64,000 nucleotides of DNA from Aquanectria penicillioides (taxonomy: Eukaryota > Ascomycota > Sordariomycetes > Hypocreales > Nectriaceae): assembly GCA_003415625.1 (NCBI GenBank), contig PYIU01000006.1:3906001-3970000 (forward strand). Direction: 5' to 3'. How positions within the stretch are numbered: position 1 is the stretch's first letter; every line of letters begins with the position of its first letter. Positions 1-11,985 of this stretch are shown here, in pieces. Below the pieces are notes generated by a model. That model saw only the letters and a program-made list of their open reading frames with translations. It ran no database searches and had not been told where the DNA came from. Both the position numbers and the translations under genes were made by a program.

Positions 1-173
1 TCCTAAATATTTAATAGTGGAATCACGCCACCACGCTTCTCCGTTGAATGACCTTTTTGAATTTTCAACAGATAAATGTGCCTGAAATTGTGTGTCAGAA
101 ACTAGATGGCATCGTCAAACTACAATTGAACGCCGCCGAAAATACCTGAATACCGTGGACACAGGCCATCATC

Positions 174-1663
174 ATGGTCGTGGAGTCAGCCCCATCGGGG
201 GAAGCTGTGCTGGTAAGAGTCAAGATTAGATTCCCGCTTGGCTTCCGTTGCATCTTTAAGATGCAAACACATTTGGTCTTGGGACAATACCCCGCTTCAA
301 TCGATGGGCAAATTTAACACATTTCTCAGGCTGTGATTTACACCCTAATTGGCCTCGCAGCAGCGGCAACCGGAGCCAGAATATATCTTCGCCTTAAGAT
401 CCAAAAACGAAGACTACTGGCTAGTGACTTGTTCATGATTGCAGCACTCTGTTCTGCAATATCAACTGCTTCATTTGACGTGGTAATCTACATCAAAGGT
501 GCCTTAAAGCCCACTATCAACTATACGCTTGTCAACTTTGACGCGGATGTTCAGACAATCGAGTTCGTGATGAAGGTGAGGGAAATGCTGCTCATTTGCC
601 TTTTGTCAACCTTTCTTGAGGCCTTGAAATATTTTCCGCTTCATTTGGTCCGTGCTAACAACTCCTCCCATCTTTGCAGATGATGTGGGCAGGCACGATT
701 CCGTACTTTTCCACCTTTTATTTATCAAAAGCATCCCTTTTGGCTGTCTATCTGCAATTGTTCCCATGTTTCATGGTGAAGCGTAGAGCAGCGTTGTGGG
801 CGGCCATCGGATACTGTGCCGCGGCGTATATCGTATCAATAAGTGTAATTTTGTTTCTGTGCACTCCAATAGAGAGAAACTGGTGAGTCTTGGAGTATTT
901 CCTGGGAATGGGACTGTATAAGAACAAATATGCAAACTATTATCTAACAATGCTTGCAGGGCTGTTTCAAATCCCGAGGCCCTGTGTGGTGGTAATATCA
1001 TTGCCACCGTTTTTTATATCGGTTGGGCGCTGAATTTCTCAGGAAGTCTCATGTGTATGTTTCATCAAACCGCTTCCTCTGAACCCTTTTTGTTTCAAAA
1101 TTACTAGCCTTGCCTACCATTACAGATATTGCTTGGTAGCATTACAGCATCTAACTCGGCTCACTTTAGTATTCGCTTTACCGTTCACAATCCTGCACAA
1201 GTTATCAATGACCAAGAGGATGAAGATAGGCGTCTATTCCGTTTTCCTCCTTGGAATTGTGGACATTGCTTTCTCACTGACGCGTTTCTTGATGATCCAA
1301 CTGAGTAATGTCGATGACTTTAGATCCGTCACAACAATCGGTTCGTTTATCCTGCGTCACCCCTTATATCATCCAAGCTTTAGATGCATGATCTAATACC
1401 TCTCGAATATGTCAGAACTCTGGAGCGCTCTCGACGCATATGTCGGGCTAATTATCGCCTGCCTTCCTTCACTACGACCGTACCTTCGTCGAAACGTTGC
1501 AGAATCTGATCGTGGCATCACTGATTCGGCCACGCTTATCAATGCCAAGAAAAGTGCCCAACACGCAGAAGCAGGGTTTTCGGGTGTTGATGATATTTCA
1601 TTGCATCGCGAAAGTGAGACGATCAATTCTAGAGGTCCATCCGAAGACGCTACATTGGTTTAG
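174..1663 (+). CDS. PTH11/SAT4-type seven-helix membrane protein
   Basis: Six exons can be joined in frame: 174-212, 330-575, 680-882, 960-1054, 1170-1340 and 1416-1663, giving about 333 residues. The protein opens with a short N-terminus and then a helix ending in RIYLRL, followed by a conserved acidic/LLASDLF stretch. Later helices include the family pattern LFALPFTILHKL, then KRMKIGVYSVFLLGI and an RF motif, and the C-terminal helix carries DAYVGLIIACLPSLRP. This is the SAT4/PTH11-like fungal rhodopsin-domain family: integral membrane proteins, some acting upstream of G proteins in surface sensing. The acceptor at 1169 rather than the nearer one at 1125 was chosen because it restores the conserved fifth-helix frame. 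The ligand is unknown. The C-terminal tail after the last helix is polar, as is usual in this family. Confidence 0.85.
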
Positions 1664-2195
1664 GGTCCATCAAATAAGAAAACTATTCATGATGCTTGCA
1701 CTTGTTCATTTGGGCGGACGGTAGATGTAATATTGAAAAGACTTCGGCGCAATTGAAAGTTATCAGTTTAAGACTGAAAGACAGCTTGGGGATCATTAGG
1801 ATGTCACCCTACGTAAATACTATCTACCTTTAAATGGATGAATCCACCTCAACCATATTTTCAATTTTAAAAGTGAGCATCAATCTACATTGCTTCAAAA
1901 GTGCGGAATATAATTAATTTTTAAAAAACCAGGATCTGTTGAAGGAGTCAACTCCAATGGGAAGCAATATGTTTTTGGGGGCGATATTGCATAATCGTTA
2001 TTTATAAGGAAATCTGATATGCAGCACTATGATTATCGATATACTCTAGGAAAGACTATATGCTCATGACCGTTGTGCTGATAGCTGCTAAATATATACA
2101 TGGAAAGGTAATTACTATGATGAACATTCGCCGAGTTACGGCGTTAGATCCCACTAATAGTCCTCTGGAGACCATCCTGGGTATCTAACTATGAA
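1664..2195. other. Intergenic, AT-rich, no gene seen
   Basis: This 530-base stretch lies between the ends of two converging genes. It is AT-rich, especially at 1800-2130, and has no open frame with recognisable coding content. It probably holds both 3' untranslated regions. Confidence 0.6.
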
Positions 2196-5100
2196 TCAAA
2201 ATAAAGCAGCCATAGCCAAGGTTGCAATAGAAATGATTACGAGGTTAGTCATGGCGCTCAGGGCGGAGCCACCGGAGGCAACGACGGTACTTGGGACTGC
2301 TGACGGATACTTGGTACCGACAACACTCTGACTAGGGCCGGAGCTACCGAATGTTCCTGTGGTCACATTCGATATCGCGGTGAGATACTTTGTAACAACA
2401 ACACCGTTGGTGGTGATAACCGTAGAGGCGGGTGCAGCTCCCGGCCAGCCAGACGACTTCGCTGCGGCAGTTGGTGCGTCGGTGATGTACTTTGTGACGA
2501 CAACACCTTGGCTGGTGAAGACTGAATAATGACCACTAGTGCACGAAGCGGCTTCAGCGGTGTTCATGTTTGTCTTTGATCCTTGACAGACACCATTGCT
2601 ACAAGGAACCGTGATTACTCGAGTTACAGTGGTCCGGGCGACAGGGACGCAGTGTCCGTTGTTGCAACTCGTGCTGACGACACTGGTGAGTGTTGTTAGT
2701 GCCACATCGGAGGTTGTCTGTGATCTTTGACAGGCACCCTGACTGCAAGGCACGGTAACGACGCGGGTTACAGTAGTCGGGGCGACAGGGACGCAGTGGC
2801 CGTTGTTGCAGCTAGCGCTGGCAACGCTAGTAAGTGTTGTCACTGCAACATCCGATGCTGTTTGTGATTTTTGACAAATACCCTGACTGCAGGGCACGGT
2901 AACGAGACGAGTCACGGTGGTTGGCACAATAGGGCTGCAAATGTTGTTGGTGCAGCTGGTGCTCACAACAGTAGTGGCAGTAGTGACAGTGGAATCTCCA
3001 CCAGATGTTGCCAGTGTAGTTGGAGACGTGGCTGTGAGACTAGATCCAGAGCCAAGGATAGTGTGGAGAGTGCTCGAGGTTTGCGATGTTCCAGGAACCG
3101 GGGTTCCAGTGGTAGCAGTATTAGAGTGTCTAGTAAATGCTGAAAGAGACGTGGATTGTGTCGATCCGATCGGCGTGGAAGAAGCGTTATTGGAATCAGT
3201 GTTCGCGTTGGGAGTCGAAGTGGAAACAAGGCTCGAGATTGGAGAGGTTGTCTGCGATGTGACGGGTGTCGACACAAGGGAAGAATCCAAGCCACTGCTA
3301 GTCAATGAGGTAAGCGGGGTGGATGTGGCGGAGGCGATGATCCCGCTGCTGGTTTGTGAAATAAACGGTGTTGAAGTCGAAGAGCTTATGACTCCACCGC
3401 TTGTGGGAGAGTCCAATGGGGTGGAGGAAGATAGGAAGCTAATGATCCCAGTGCTAGTCTCTGATACAGCTGGTGTCGAGGTCATCGGAGTCTGAGAACC
3501 ACTGCTGCTCAAAGATTCCGATGAAGCAGAGGTCCTAAAAGATATAATCCCAGTACTCGTAGCAGATTCCGATCGAGTCGAGGTCGAGGTAACAGGCGTT
3601 GAGTTGACAGCACCGCTCGTCGACAACTGGGACGATGTTGAGGTTGAGGAAGTAACGAGGCCACTGCTAGTCGACGATGTAGATGAGACGGCGGAAGAGG
3701 TTGCAATTCCACTGCTAGTCAGCGATTCAGACAAAGTTGTAGTTGTAGACGTAATGGGTCCGCTTGTGGTTGAAGAGGAGGTTGTAATCGCAGTCTGGCT
3801 GGTGGATGCGATGACAGTCTGAGTGAAAGGCGGGTAGGGACCTTCGCCGCAGTAGGGAACGAAGTCGGTAAAAGCTTGGGCTGGAGGGTTTCAGTCAGTT
3901 AGACTCAAGGAAGCGCAGTGAGAAACGCCTACTAATTGCACACAGCTTGTGGAAATTGTCTTTCGCAGTGAAAGCGACAGGGCAGTTCTCGTAGAATCCC
4001 TTGGCTTCTTCTTTAGTGGCACCGGCTTGCATCTGCCATCTCCATTAGGTCTGACTGAATAAAAGGCTATCAGCACTCTGGGAACCTACATATTCTTCAA
4101 CAGTGGCCGAGCAATCAGGCGGAGCAACCAGGTTCTTGCAAATGGAAAGAGGAGGTAGGAATTTGGTTATGCTGCGGTGTATTAGCTTTGGGATCAAATG
4201 GTTCGCGGTGTGCTTACAATGCCTGGCACGGGTTCGGGTCTGCACGAACAGATCTAAATCTCCGTTAGGTCTCATACATCCGGATAAGCTACGTTCTGTT
4301 CATCTTACAGTAGCGGTGGAAGAAGATCTAGTGTTGGCACGAATTCCTCGTCGCGTTTTTGTGAATACTGGAGTTTAGTGCAATCTTCAAACAAATGGTA
4401 ATTTTCGTACGCTTGGGGCGAGGTTTAGCAGAAAATCGAGAGCAGGCGAAGACTATCAACGTACCCTTTTCGCAGATAAAAGCATACCCCGAAATAGCAC
4501 TCATGCCGAAACACGTCATTTGGTAGATTTGGATAGCGGATGCGATTATTGCAACAGAAGCACCGGCAATACCAGTAAGGGCGACGCCAGCTGCCAGACC
4601 GATAGCCGTCCACAACGCCTTTTCAGCTAGCTTTCGGTCATCGCTGGCATTTTCGTTGCCAATGTCAACAGAAAGCTGTCTGAGAGCATTCCCAAAGATG
4701 TTCTCGGCGAGCCTGGCTGGGCAATACTTCGCCTGCGTCTCGGGAATGTTGTTATAGGCATCGCAAAGGACGCCGAGCTTGGCTTTTTTGAATTCACATT
4801 TTTCACGCGTCTCTGAGGGTTCACGCTCCTCGCCCATTGTCTTTGGGCATTTTCCGTGTGAGCTTTCGTTGGTGCACCAACTGCGTAGAAAAGCAATGCA
4901 TGTTAGGACATTAGGATAGAAAACGTGTACCTGTGGGTAGTCTGGAACTTACACGATAATGTTTCCGTCCATGTCATAATGGCAGCGTGATGAACCTACT
5001 CCGCCTGGATACTTATAGCTGAAAGGCGAACGAGTCAATATTGTCATCGTTATAGGTCAGACTCAGGATCTCTGTACTGACCTACAAGATTGTGCGGGTA

Positions 5101-5308
5101 CTCCATTGCAACTACCCGATGAAGGGGCACCGCCTGCATTCTGGTTCTCCCAGTTTGCATTTCCGTTCATGAGGTAGGTCTTATAGCCACGAAACCGACT
5201 CGTACACTTACCCTGTCTTTTGACCATGAGCTCAGTCGTAGCCGGAGCAAGATCCTGAGCCACAGCCACAAACGCAAACAGCAAAAGAACAAGAGCCTTG
5301 ATGTCCAT
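2196..5308 (-). CDS. Secreted Ser/Thr-rich, probably GPI-anchored wall protein
   Basis: A tentative seven-exon model on the minus strand. The start at 5308 gives a signal peptide (MDIKALVLLLFAFVAVAQ) and a possible Kex2 site, KR, about 34 residues in. The N-terminal part is cysteine-rich and contains a Gly/Ala-rich hydrophobic stretch near 4500-4620. A second Cys-rich segment (4140-3940; CPVAF, FHKLC, FVPYC) leads into a long Ser/Thr-rich tail of about 500 residues. That tail contains three tandem repeats of about 47 residues, each with paired cysteines of the form CNNGHC or CTNNIC followed by VPCSQGxCQ. The C-terminus is hydrophobic (VIISIATLAMAALF), as expected of a GPI-attachment signal. 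No catalytic domain is recognised; an adhesin or wall mannoprotein role is inferred. The exon near 4330-4390 and its AAG acceptor at about 4133 are the weakest joins. Two adjacent genes are a real alternative. Confidence 0.5.
2570..3010 (-). repeat. Three tandem Cys-rich coding repeats
   Basis: Within the Ser/Thr-rich protein, three successive units of about 47 residues (about 140 bases) are visible. Each has the order paired Cys, Val-Pro-rich spacer, TTVTRxxTVPCS, GxCQ, then a TSD-like linker. The units are closely similar at DNA level too (for example the run around accgtaacgacgcgggttac recurs), consistent with recent duplication. Confidence 0.75.
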
Positions 5309-6473
5309 GGTCACGGCAACCATCGTGGCAATCAGCAAAAAACGAGCGACAAGAAAGAGGTACGGATGGACAGACGGTGCCGGGTCCGATGCACTGATGA
5401 ATTTTGGTTGTATTCTTTATATTGATCGCCACCTGGTTGTCTGCCAAGTAAGCCGTGAGTTGACTGCAATTTCCTCCGGGCTTGGCGCTCACCCCGCCAA
5501 TGCCACCACTACACATGTCAGTTCGCCGAAACCATTCACAGCCGAGCCAAGGTTGAGATACCAAGATGCAGGGCATCAGGATGGAGTAATACGAAAACTG
5601 AACAGAGGTAGCCAGTCTCCTAGCCCCACAGGGCTGAGAAACTAACATGTATCCAGTATGAGCTATAAGTCAAGACGGTTTGGCTAAGGCCAACTAGTGG
5701 TTCCCTTGACCAACCGTAATTGTCCGCTGCCGAGATATTCTCGCCAGGGCTGAGGAGGCGTCTGCCGGACTCCGAGCCGAGCGCACTAGCTGATCGCTTG
5801 TGCCTGTGAAAGGAGAGAATGATGCTTGGGAAACACCACAAAGGAGAGTCTAAGGCAAGTCCAGTTAGCCTGGCCCTGCCCGAAGGACCGAGGTAGGGCT
5901 CTATTGGAGTAGTCAGGGGTATGCGCGACCAGTGTAAACGACCCTCCAAGTGAAGCCCTGCGAGGCGTTGTTTGTACACAGTAGGGTGAAAATGCCTCTG
6001 TTATCTATTTTTGCGCGTTGGCTATTGGCCAAGGAAGTATCACAAGGTTAACCTTCACAGTAAGCTTAAATTCTTGGCGTCCACTTGTTGTCACGCATTG
6101 TTTGCCTACCTGAACGAGGGACCTTTCAATCAGGCTGTGGCGCCTCTGGCGCTGTCTAGTGGTGAGAAAAGAATATTGTCGTGAGAGAAGACGACACATC
6201 CGTCACATCATTCTAAATCTCCAGCCACGGCCGTGGATCATGAAACGAGCCAGCCAGCCGGAGGAAATTTTCCGTAGGCCCATTGCGAGCCATCACTCGC
6301 ATTCTAGAGGCACCATCCCATTATCCGACGTGGCTGTTTATCACATGATCAGACATCTTGCGGTGCTGACAAGGAGTGGCACAAATGATATTAGAGTGAC
6401 TTGCACTAATCAACCACATAAGACTGCCTATCTATGCAGAGACTGTGCCTTCCACCTATTCTCGTGGTTTGTC
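5309..6473. other. Intergenic, no gene supported
   Basis: About 1.2 kb upstream of the secreted protein gene and downstream of the decayed MFS gene. Short open frames exist on both strands, but none shows a domain, a signal peptide or credible splice joins. Confidence 0.5.
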
Positions 6474-8209
6474 CTACGCCATGAATCGGAAACGAAGATC
6501 AGCAGTGCACTCAATCCCTTGAGTCAACCCAGTTGCGGATCCATATTTTCTATCTCGGCATTTGTTTTCCCATCTCATCCATGACGAATACAACGCCATC
6601 ATGACAAAGCCAACACAGCACATTGCAGTGTTGACATTGAGACTCGTCACGTAACGCGGTGTTTCTTTGGATAAATAGATGTTGCTCGACAAGAGCCCAG
6701 CACAATTGCGATAGCGACGTATCGGTCACCTGTCAATGCACGTGCATTGAGATTGGGAATGTTAGCAACCAGCCACGCAGATCCAACTGGTGTGTTAGGA
6801 TAAGCCTGGAGTGTCAGCTAAAAGACAGTGGAGGGTGAAAGAGTTGTCGCTTACTCCCATTGTACACGGAAAGATGGCAAAATAAAGAACCGAGCTATTT
6901 GATGTGTCGATGGTGTACAATAAAATGTAGCCAACCAAGCTGACAAGAAGTGAGACAGCCATATGATAGCCTCTTTCATGGAAGTGGTCTAAGGATTTGC
7001 ACCAGAGTACAAGGATCCCAGCGCCAACAAGTGCCGGGCCTACAGTTCGCTGCACAAAGGTTAGCATTACTACCAGAAACGTGGGTGCTAAAGACTCACC
7101 AAATTAGTCTGGACTACACTTAGCCCAACCTTTTGACAATCATGGCCAGAAAGTGTGAGTTTGAGGTCAAAATTACCCCGCCAATAAATGTAAGGATGAA
7201 CTGCACGGATGAATGAGGAGTCCGGAGCTCCAGCACTGCCTCCTTCCAGTTGAACTTGCTTTCGAGGCTCTCTACAGAGTCTTGCTGGAGACGTTGGCAC
7301 GCCATATTCTTCTCTCCGTCATTAAGAAACCACGCCGACTGACTATCCACTGGGATTATGGTGAAGCAACCAAAGGCCCAGATGACGGTAACACATCCTT
7401 CGAGGATAAATAAGCAAGACCAGTTAAAATACCCATTATAAGGGGTGATCTAAAACGTTCCGTAGGCTAGAAGACCTCCGAACGCAGCAGACGCAACGAG
7501 CGCACCGTAGATTATTCCGATTCGGCCAGCAAGCTCAGATCGAGTATGCTAAATAGAGAGGTAATAGACAACTCCTCAAAGGCTGTCAACTAAAATCCAC
7601 TATTCGGAAACCGAGAAGACCTACGATGCGAGAAATCCAGATTCAAATGTTCCCACAAACACACGGCACACTATGAGTGTGTGGAATGATCTAGCCCATG
7701 CTGTTGCAAGCGAAGGCAGTCCGAAGACGAGCAGCATACCGGAAATGGTGTATCTGGCGCCAACCATCTTGGTGATGATGGGTACAAGTGGACCAAATAA
7801 AATGAATAGCACTTGGTAATAGATCAAAACTCTGATTTCCTTTTTTTATCAGCATTGCCATTCGAATTTCCGCGCACACTATAATTGCCTCACTGGTTGA
7901 ACTGGTTTCCAACAAGGCCCAAGTCTTCCTCGAGGCCCGCGGCGTTTGCATTTGCAAGATCAGACCGATCAAGTGAGCTGTGGTTGAAGATGAGCTTGTG
8001 ACTCCGGCGATTTTGTGAAGGAGCCGTACTTGAACAAATAGGCCATGGCCAAGCCTGGCAGCAGGATAGTCGGTCTTCCGTTTCAGCGATTTGACCAAAT
8101 CGGGGTCGAATGACACCTCGGTGGTCACTATTGATACATCAATACCGGCTTCTTGGAGCTCAAGGTCCTTATCAGAAACTGGTTTTTTTTTTTTTTGAAT
8201 AGTCCCCAT
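6474..8209 (-). pseudogene. Decayed MFS transporter (Dal5/allantoate permease type)
   Basis: The family sequence can be followed from the ATG at 8209 (MGTIQKKKKP, then LVKSLKRKTD) through LLPGLAMAYLF, LDRSDLANANAAGLEEDLG, RVFVGTFESGF, SELAGRIGI, SKFNWKEAVLELRTPH, ILTSNSHFLAMIVKRLG, ERGYHMAVSLLVSLVGYILL and SSNIYLSKETPRYVTSL to the stop at 6474. This is the anion:cation symporter/Dal5 branch of the MFS. The reading frame is broken many times: a shift after KRKTD (about 8063), a stop at 7621-7623 next to a lost splice join, a stop at 7549-7551 where the family has Trp, a stop at 7450-7452 where it has Gln, and shifts near 7403, 7125 and 6700. Two introns, with GTACGG and GTGAGG donors, still read correctly. 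So many lesions of two kinds argue for a true pseudogene. It faces a decayed regulator gene divergently. Confidence 0.82.
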
Positions 8210-8619
8210 AGTGATAGAGATGAAGGAAGTAGTGATTGATTGTGCGACCGATTCATAGAGAATGGGGGGCTATTTGTAAACGGCAATGATATCCCTACAT
8301 CGCTCAGTCCATGTATATCAGTACTTCTTGACTATTTGCAGGACTTGGATATTTCTTATCTAGTCAGATAGGGTTCTCGTCGGGTAAGCCGATGAACCCG
8401 AGTGTCCCTCCAAACCCTGGCAAAGAGCAGCCGAATCCCACACCCATCAGTGCAACAATTGATCACTTAAAGAATTTAACAGGATCCCGATCTTGATTTT
8501 TTTTCTTTTTGCTCGCCGCTCCCTGTCTAGACTTCCCAATCTACTGACAGCTGTGGCCTGGAACAGGGTAACCGTTGGGTTCGCAGAACACCGCAAGCGT
8601 GTACAGCCTGGTGAGTCTC

Positions 8620-10365
8620 GCATGTTCGGATCACATCAAATTGCTGCAGTTGGACTTATCCGAGAACTTCCAGTCGAAATCGAAGAACAAAATGTGATGG
8701 GACACATCCAACTTGCCGCCACTGTATGTTGAGGGGCATACCTTGCGTGTGGACTCCTTGCAATCCACCACTTGGTCGGATCTCAGCCCCTGTCCCTCCC
8801 AATCTAACGACGAGAGTGGTTCCGATGTCGTGCGGGGATGCAGATCTTCCGAACTATCAGTCACTACGTCGGGTATTTGACTTATTCTTTGAGCACCACT
8901 TCGCAATCGGCTTTTGTTCGTTTGCTTACAGGCCAGACTTTGAAGAGAGGTATGAAGATTGGCCATTCCTAGCAAATAGCATTGTAGCTCTATGCTTCCG
9001 CTATCTCGAGCCAGACGAAGCGCGCAGAGACTTTCGACTTCCTTCAGGCTCTGCTGTGCACAGACGCTTCTCCTCCATAGTGAAGTCGATAGCAAGGGCA
9101 TCATCCGATGATCCCAGTGGTGAGTTAGGTTCATAGACAAGCTCCCCTAAAGTCTCGAAATTCGACTGCGTGATAATTCCGAATATTCAAGGAAACTTAG
9201 TGTTGACTCTGTCTTAGCTTCTGTCTGACTCCGGATCAAGTCACTGGATGTATGCTGGGACAGCAATACGGATGGCCCAGATCATGCGGCTCAATAAAGA
9301 GCATCACAAGAATCATAGTCTCAAAGAACAAGAAATTCGCCGCCGCCCATTGTGAGCTACTTCATGCTGGATAGAAAGCTTGCATATTTTCTTAGCAGAC
9401 CCAGAACCCTATCTCAAGTAAATGTTGCCATCACCCTCCCAAGTTCCGACTACACAGTGGCCTATCAAGAAGACACGAGAGGGCTTACGCTAAAGACCCT
9501 GTCCGTGTTCTCGGGATATCCCTCCGAAGTGGGCATCCTACCGTACCTGTTGAAAACTATGCCTCTCTAGAGTGATACGGCTGATATCAATACCTGTCAC
9601 AGGAGGTTTCTAGACAAGCTACCTCCTACCGACCCACGCTGCTACTTTGCCCGATGCACCAATGCAATCCAAGAATGGTCAGAGTCTCTCTCTAAAATTC
9701 TTCACTGGTCATCTGACAACTACAAGGCTCAATACGGACTAGGCCACGGCTCTAGCTTTGTTGCATTGCATATGCTTCTATATAGTTCCCTTTGCGTAAC
9801 CCATCAGTGCTACTTGCCACAATTAGACTGGTCATCAATTCCTCTGAATACAATTGATGCTGTTGGCTGGTCTTTATTGCACATGGACCCGGGAATTATT
9901 TCAACCTGTGTGGATAGTGCTTGGTCATTGGGTGAGATAATGATGTTCTTGGTGAGCATGGGAGAAGACAGCAAAGGGGCACCCCAGTCTACCGGCGTTG
10001 CAACCTCAATTTTCTCTGCTTCAAATACATTTCTGTGGTTACAATACGCCAAGGACCTGGATTATACCGACGAGCATATCTCCGAGTTTGCTAAGAACCT
10101 ATTTTGAAACTATTTTATCTTTGCTTGTTTGATAGAAGATTCACTGGAATGCTACCAAGGAGTGGCTGACGGTACTTGAGACCATGATGGCTACCTACCG
10201 AGCGGCATATCTTAGCGAAATTCCAGCCAGTAATAGTTTAGAGGCGACAAAGATGTACCATCTACGCATCATGATCTTTCAGAAGGATATCAACCTAGCC
10301 CAGGTGACGGATGTCCAGCCGGGTTTGAAGTGCCCACTCTGCACTCCTCCATTCGCATGATTGCT
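8620..10365 (+). pseudogene. Decayed Zn2Cys6 fungal transcription factor
   Basis: Between 8672 and 8745 the second half of a Zn2Cys6 cluster is clear: TKCDGTHPTCRHC followed by MLRGIPC, with correct C-x6-C-x2-C-x6-C spacing. The two preceding cysteine positions read Arg and Ser, so half of the zinc site is lost. The fungal_trans middle domain follows: FFEHHFAIGFCSFAYRPDFE at 8880-8945, [13 protein letters not shown] near 9265, EIRRR near 9337, FMLDRKLAYFLSRPRTLS at 9362-9415 and ETRGLTL-like text at 9475. The frame is lost near 9349 (one base missing inside the expected RRRTFWS motif) and at 9568-9570, where TAG stands for the conserved Trp of TMPLWSD. The tail (LGHGSSFVALHMLLYSSLCV, WLTVLETMMATYRAAYL) remains readable to about 10360. 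It probably once regulated the neighbouring transporter and hydrolase. Confidence 0.75.
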
Positions 10366-10735
10366 ACAGATTCCATGGCAAACCACACCGCTTCGAATTC
10401 AGTGTGGAGAGTCCTTGCTGGAGGTTAGTCCCAGGGAATAGATGATCACCTCATATCCGAGCAAGAGTCTTATGGAGCATTCGACAGGAAGGATATTCCT
10501 TTTCAGCGGAACGAGGCGAGGATCTTTGACAAGGTGACATCCGTAGATCGGGCTATCCGCAACCCTCGGAAGTTGGGCAGGATGCATGTTCCGTGGCTAA
10601 ATGCCGCACCACTCACCGCAAAGAGCCAAGTATTGTCCCAAATACATGGACATGAAAGGTAGTTGGAGCCAACACGGAGAAGCTTGCTTATACTGTTTCA
10701 TTACTGTCCAATCGAGCTCAAAATCTGTACCTCAA
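10366..10735 (+). other. Unassigned degenerate protein fragment
   Basis: Codons at 10460-10660 give conserved-looking text (EQESYGAFDRKD, NEARIFDKV, AIRNPRKLGRMHVPWLNAAP) that runs into a stop near 10661. It does not join either neighbour in frame and I do not recognise the family. It could be a further decayed gene or the tail of one of the neighbours. Confidence 0.35.
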
Positions 10736-11985
10736 TGGCCGTGTTGACGAGCGAAAATTTGTCCACCTTGATTAACCCCGAGTTTTTCGATCTAGACCAA
10801 GATTTCATCGATTACTATAATGAGAATCTCGCAAACAAACCAGCAGCGCATGGAATCACCATTGCGGAAATGCGAGCCAACCAGGAAAAGTATGCCTCTC
10901 CCTAGTGTAAAACTTTTCAAACGAGTCTTTTGTGAAAGATTTGAAGTTTGCCTCGGATGATGGCTGTGAGTTCAAGGCAAGATGTTATTATGTCGAGGAA
11001 AGTGCTTCGCCGTTCGGGCGGGACCCTATCCAATCTACATCAACTTTCACGGTATGATTTAATTGACAATAACATTCCAAGATTAAAGCTGACCAATAAC
11101 GTATCATTATCTTAGGTGGGGGATGGACCTTTGGAAACCTGGCAGGTGATGCGGAAATTTGCAAGAAAATTCAAAATCGTGTGGGGATTATGGTGATGGA
11201 TGTAGACTATAGGTTTTGTCCCGGTAGTAAAGAGTATTGACCATCAGAGAAACTCGAGCTAATGGATGCCCAACTACAGAGAATGCCTTTGGCAGGAGTT
11301 GATGATGCATGGGCTGCGATTCAATGGGTATGAATATCCTGATCCCCCATATCAGCAAATTTCGGTACTGAATCTCTACCACAAGTTTACTCTAACGGGA
11401 AAGGCATAAACGCCCAGCCAGAAACTATTTTCGATCGGTGGCATATCAGCTGGCTCTAATCTGTGTGCCTCTGCACAGCAACTGGCACACGATGCTGGAG
11501 TACCTCTAAAGCTCGGTCAGTTTTTGTATGCTAAACAGTTTCTAAAGTAATACCAACTATCCAAGTGCTTATTACCGTCCCTGCTACGATATATTATGGG
11601 GACTTTACTAAGGCGTCAGACATGGTCGAGAACGAGAATGCTCCATGCCTGAGCTGGAAACGCATTTACTACTTCGGTGGACATTATCGTCCCAAAAAAC
11701 GAAGCTGAAAGAGAAGGACTGTTGTCTTGTCCGACCTTTATCAGAAGTCCGATCGACGGAGATCTTCGAGGGGTTTGTGAGACCTTTCTCGCAACCGCGG
11801 AGTGCGACCCTCTTCGTGACGAGGGCGAGGCATATGCTCAGCGACTTATATCAGCGGGCGTTCGTGTATCGGCTAGGAGATACACGGGAGTACCTCACCC
11901 ATTCATGCACATGGCTCCCACCAAGAAGGGATTGATATATCTAGATGATATTTGCCCAGAATTGAAAAGAGTCCACTTTGGGTGA
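10736..11985 (+). pseudogene. Decayed alpha/beta-hydrolase (HSL-like esterase)
   Basis: The fragment order matches the hormone-sensitive-lipase/acetyl-esterase family. The oxyanion-hole motif HGGGW follows PIYINF, split by an intron at about 11052-11115. The nucleophile region GGISAGSNL (GxSxG) lies near 11440. AECDPLRDEGEAYAQRL carries the acid, and PHPFMHM near 11895-11910 carries the histidine, with the stop after ELKRVHFG at 11985. The frame is broken by TAG at 10903-10905 (probably Trp originally), by a shift near 10943, by a shift in NAFxAGVDDAW near 11287, and by another near 11670. All catalytic residues are still visible, so decay is recent. It lies in tandem after a dead regulator and opposite a dead permease, suggesting one small cluster lost as a unit. 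Confidence 0.78.

Noticed and set aside
2917..3495. Open frame of 192 codons on the plus strand inside the wall protein gene
   Set aside because: It is the antisense of a Ser/Thr-rich repeat region, with Val/Glu-rich text caused by the complementary codon pattern.
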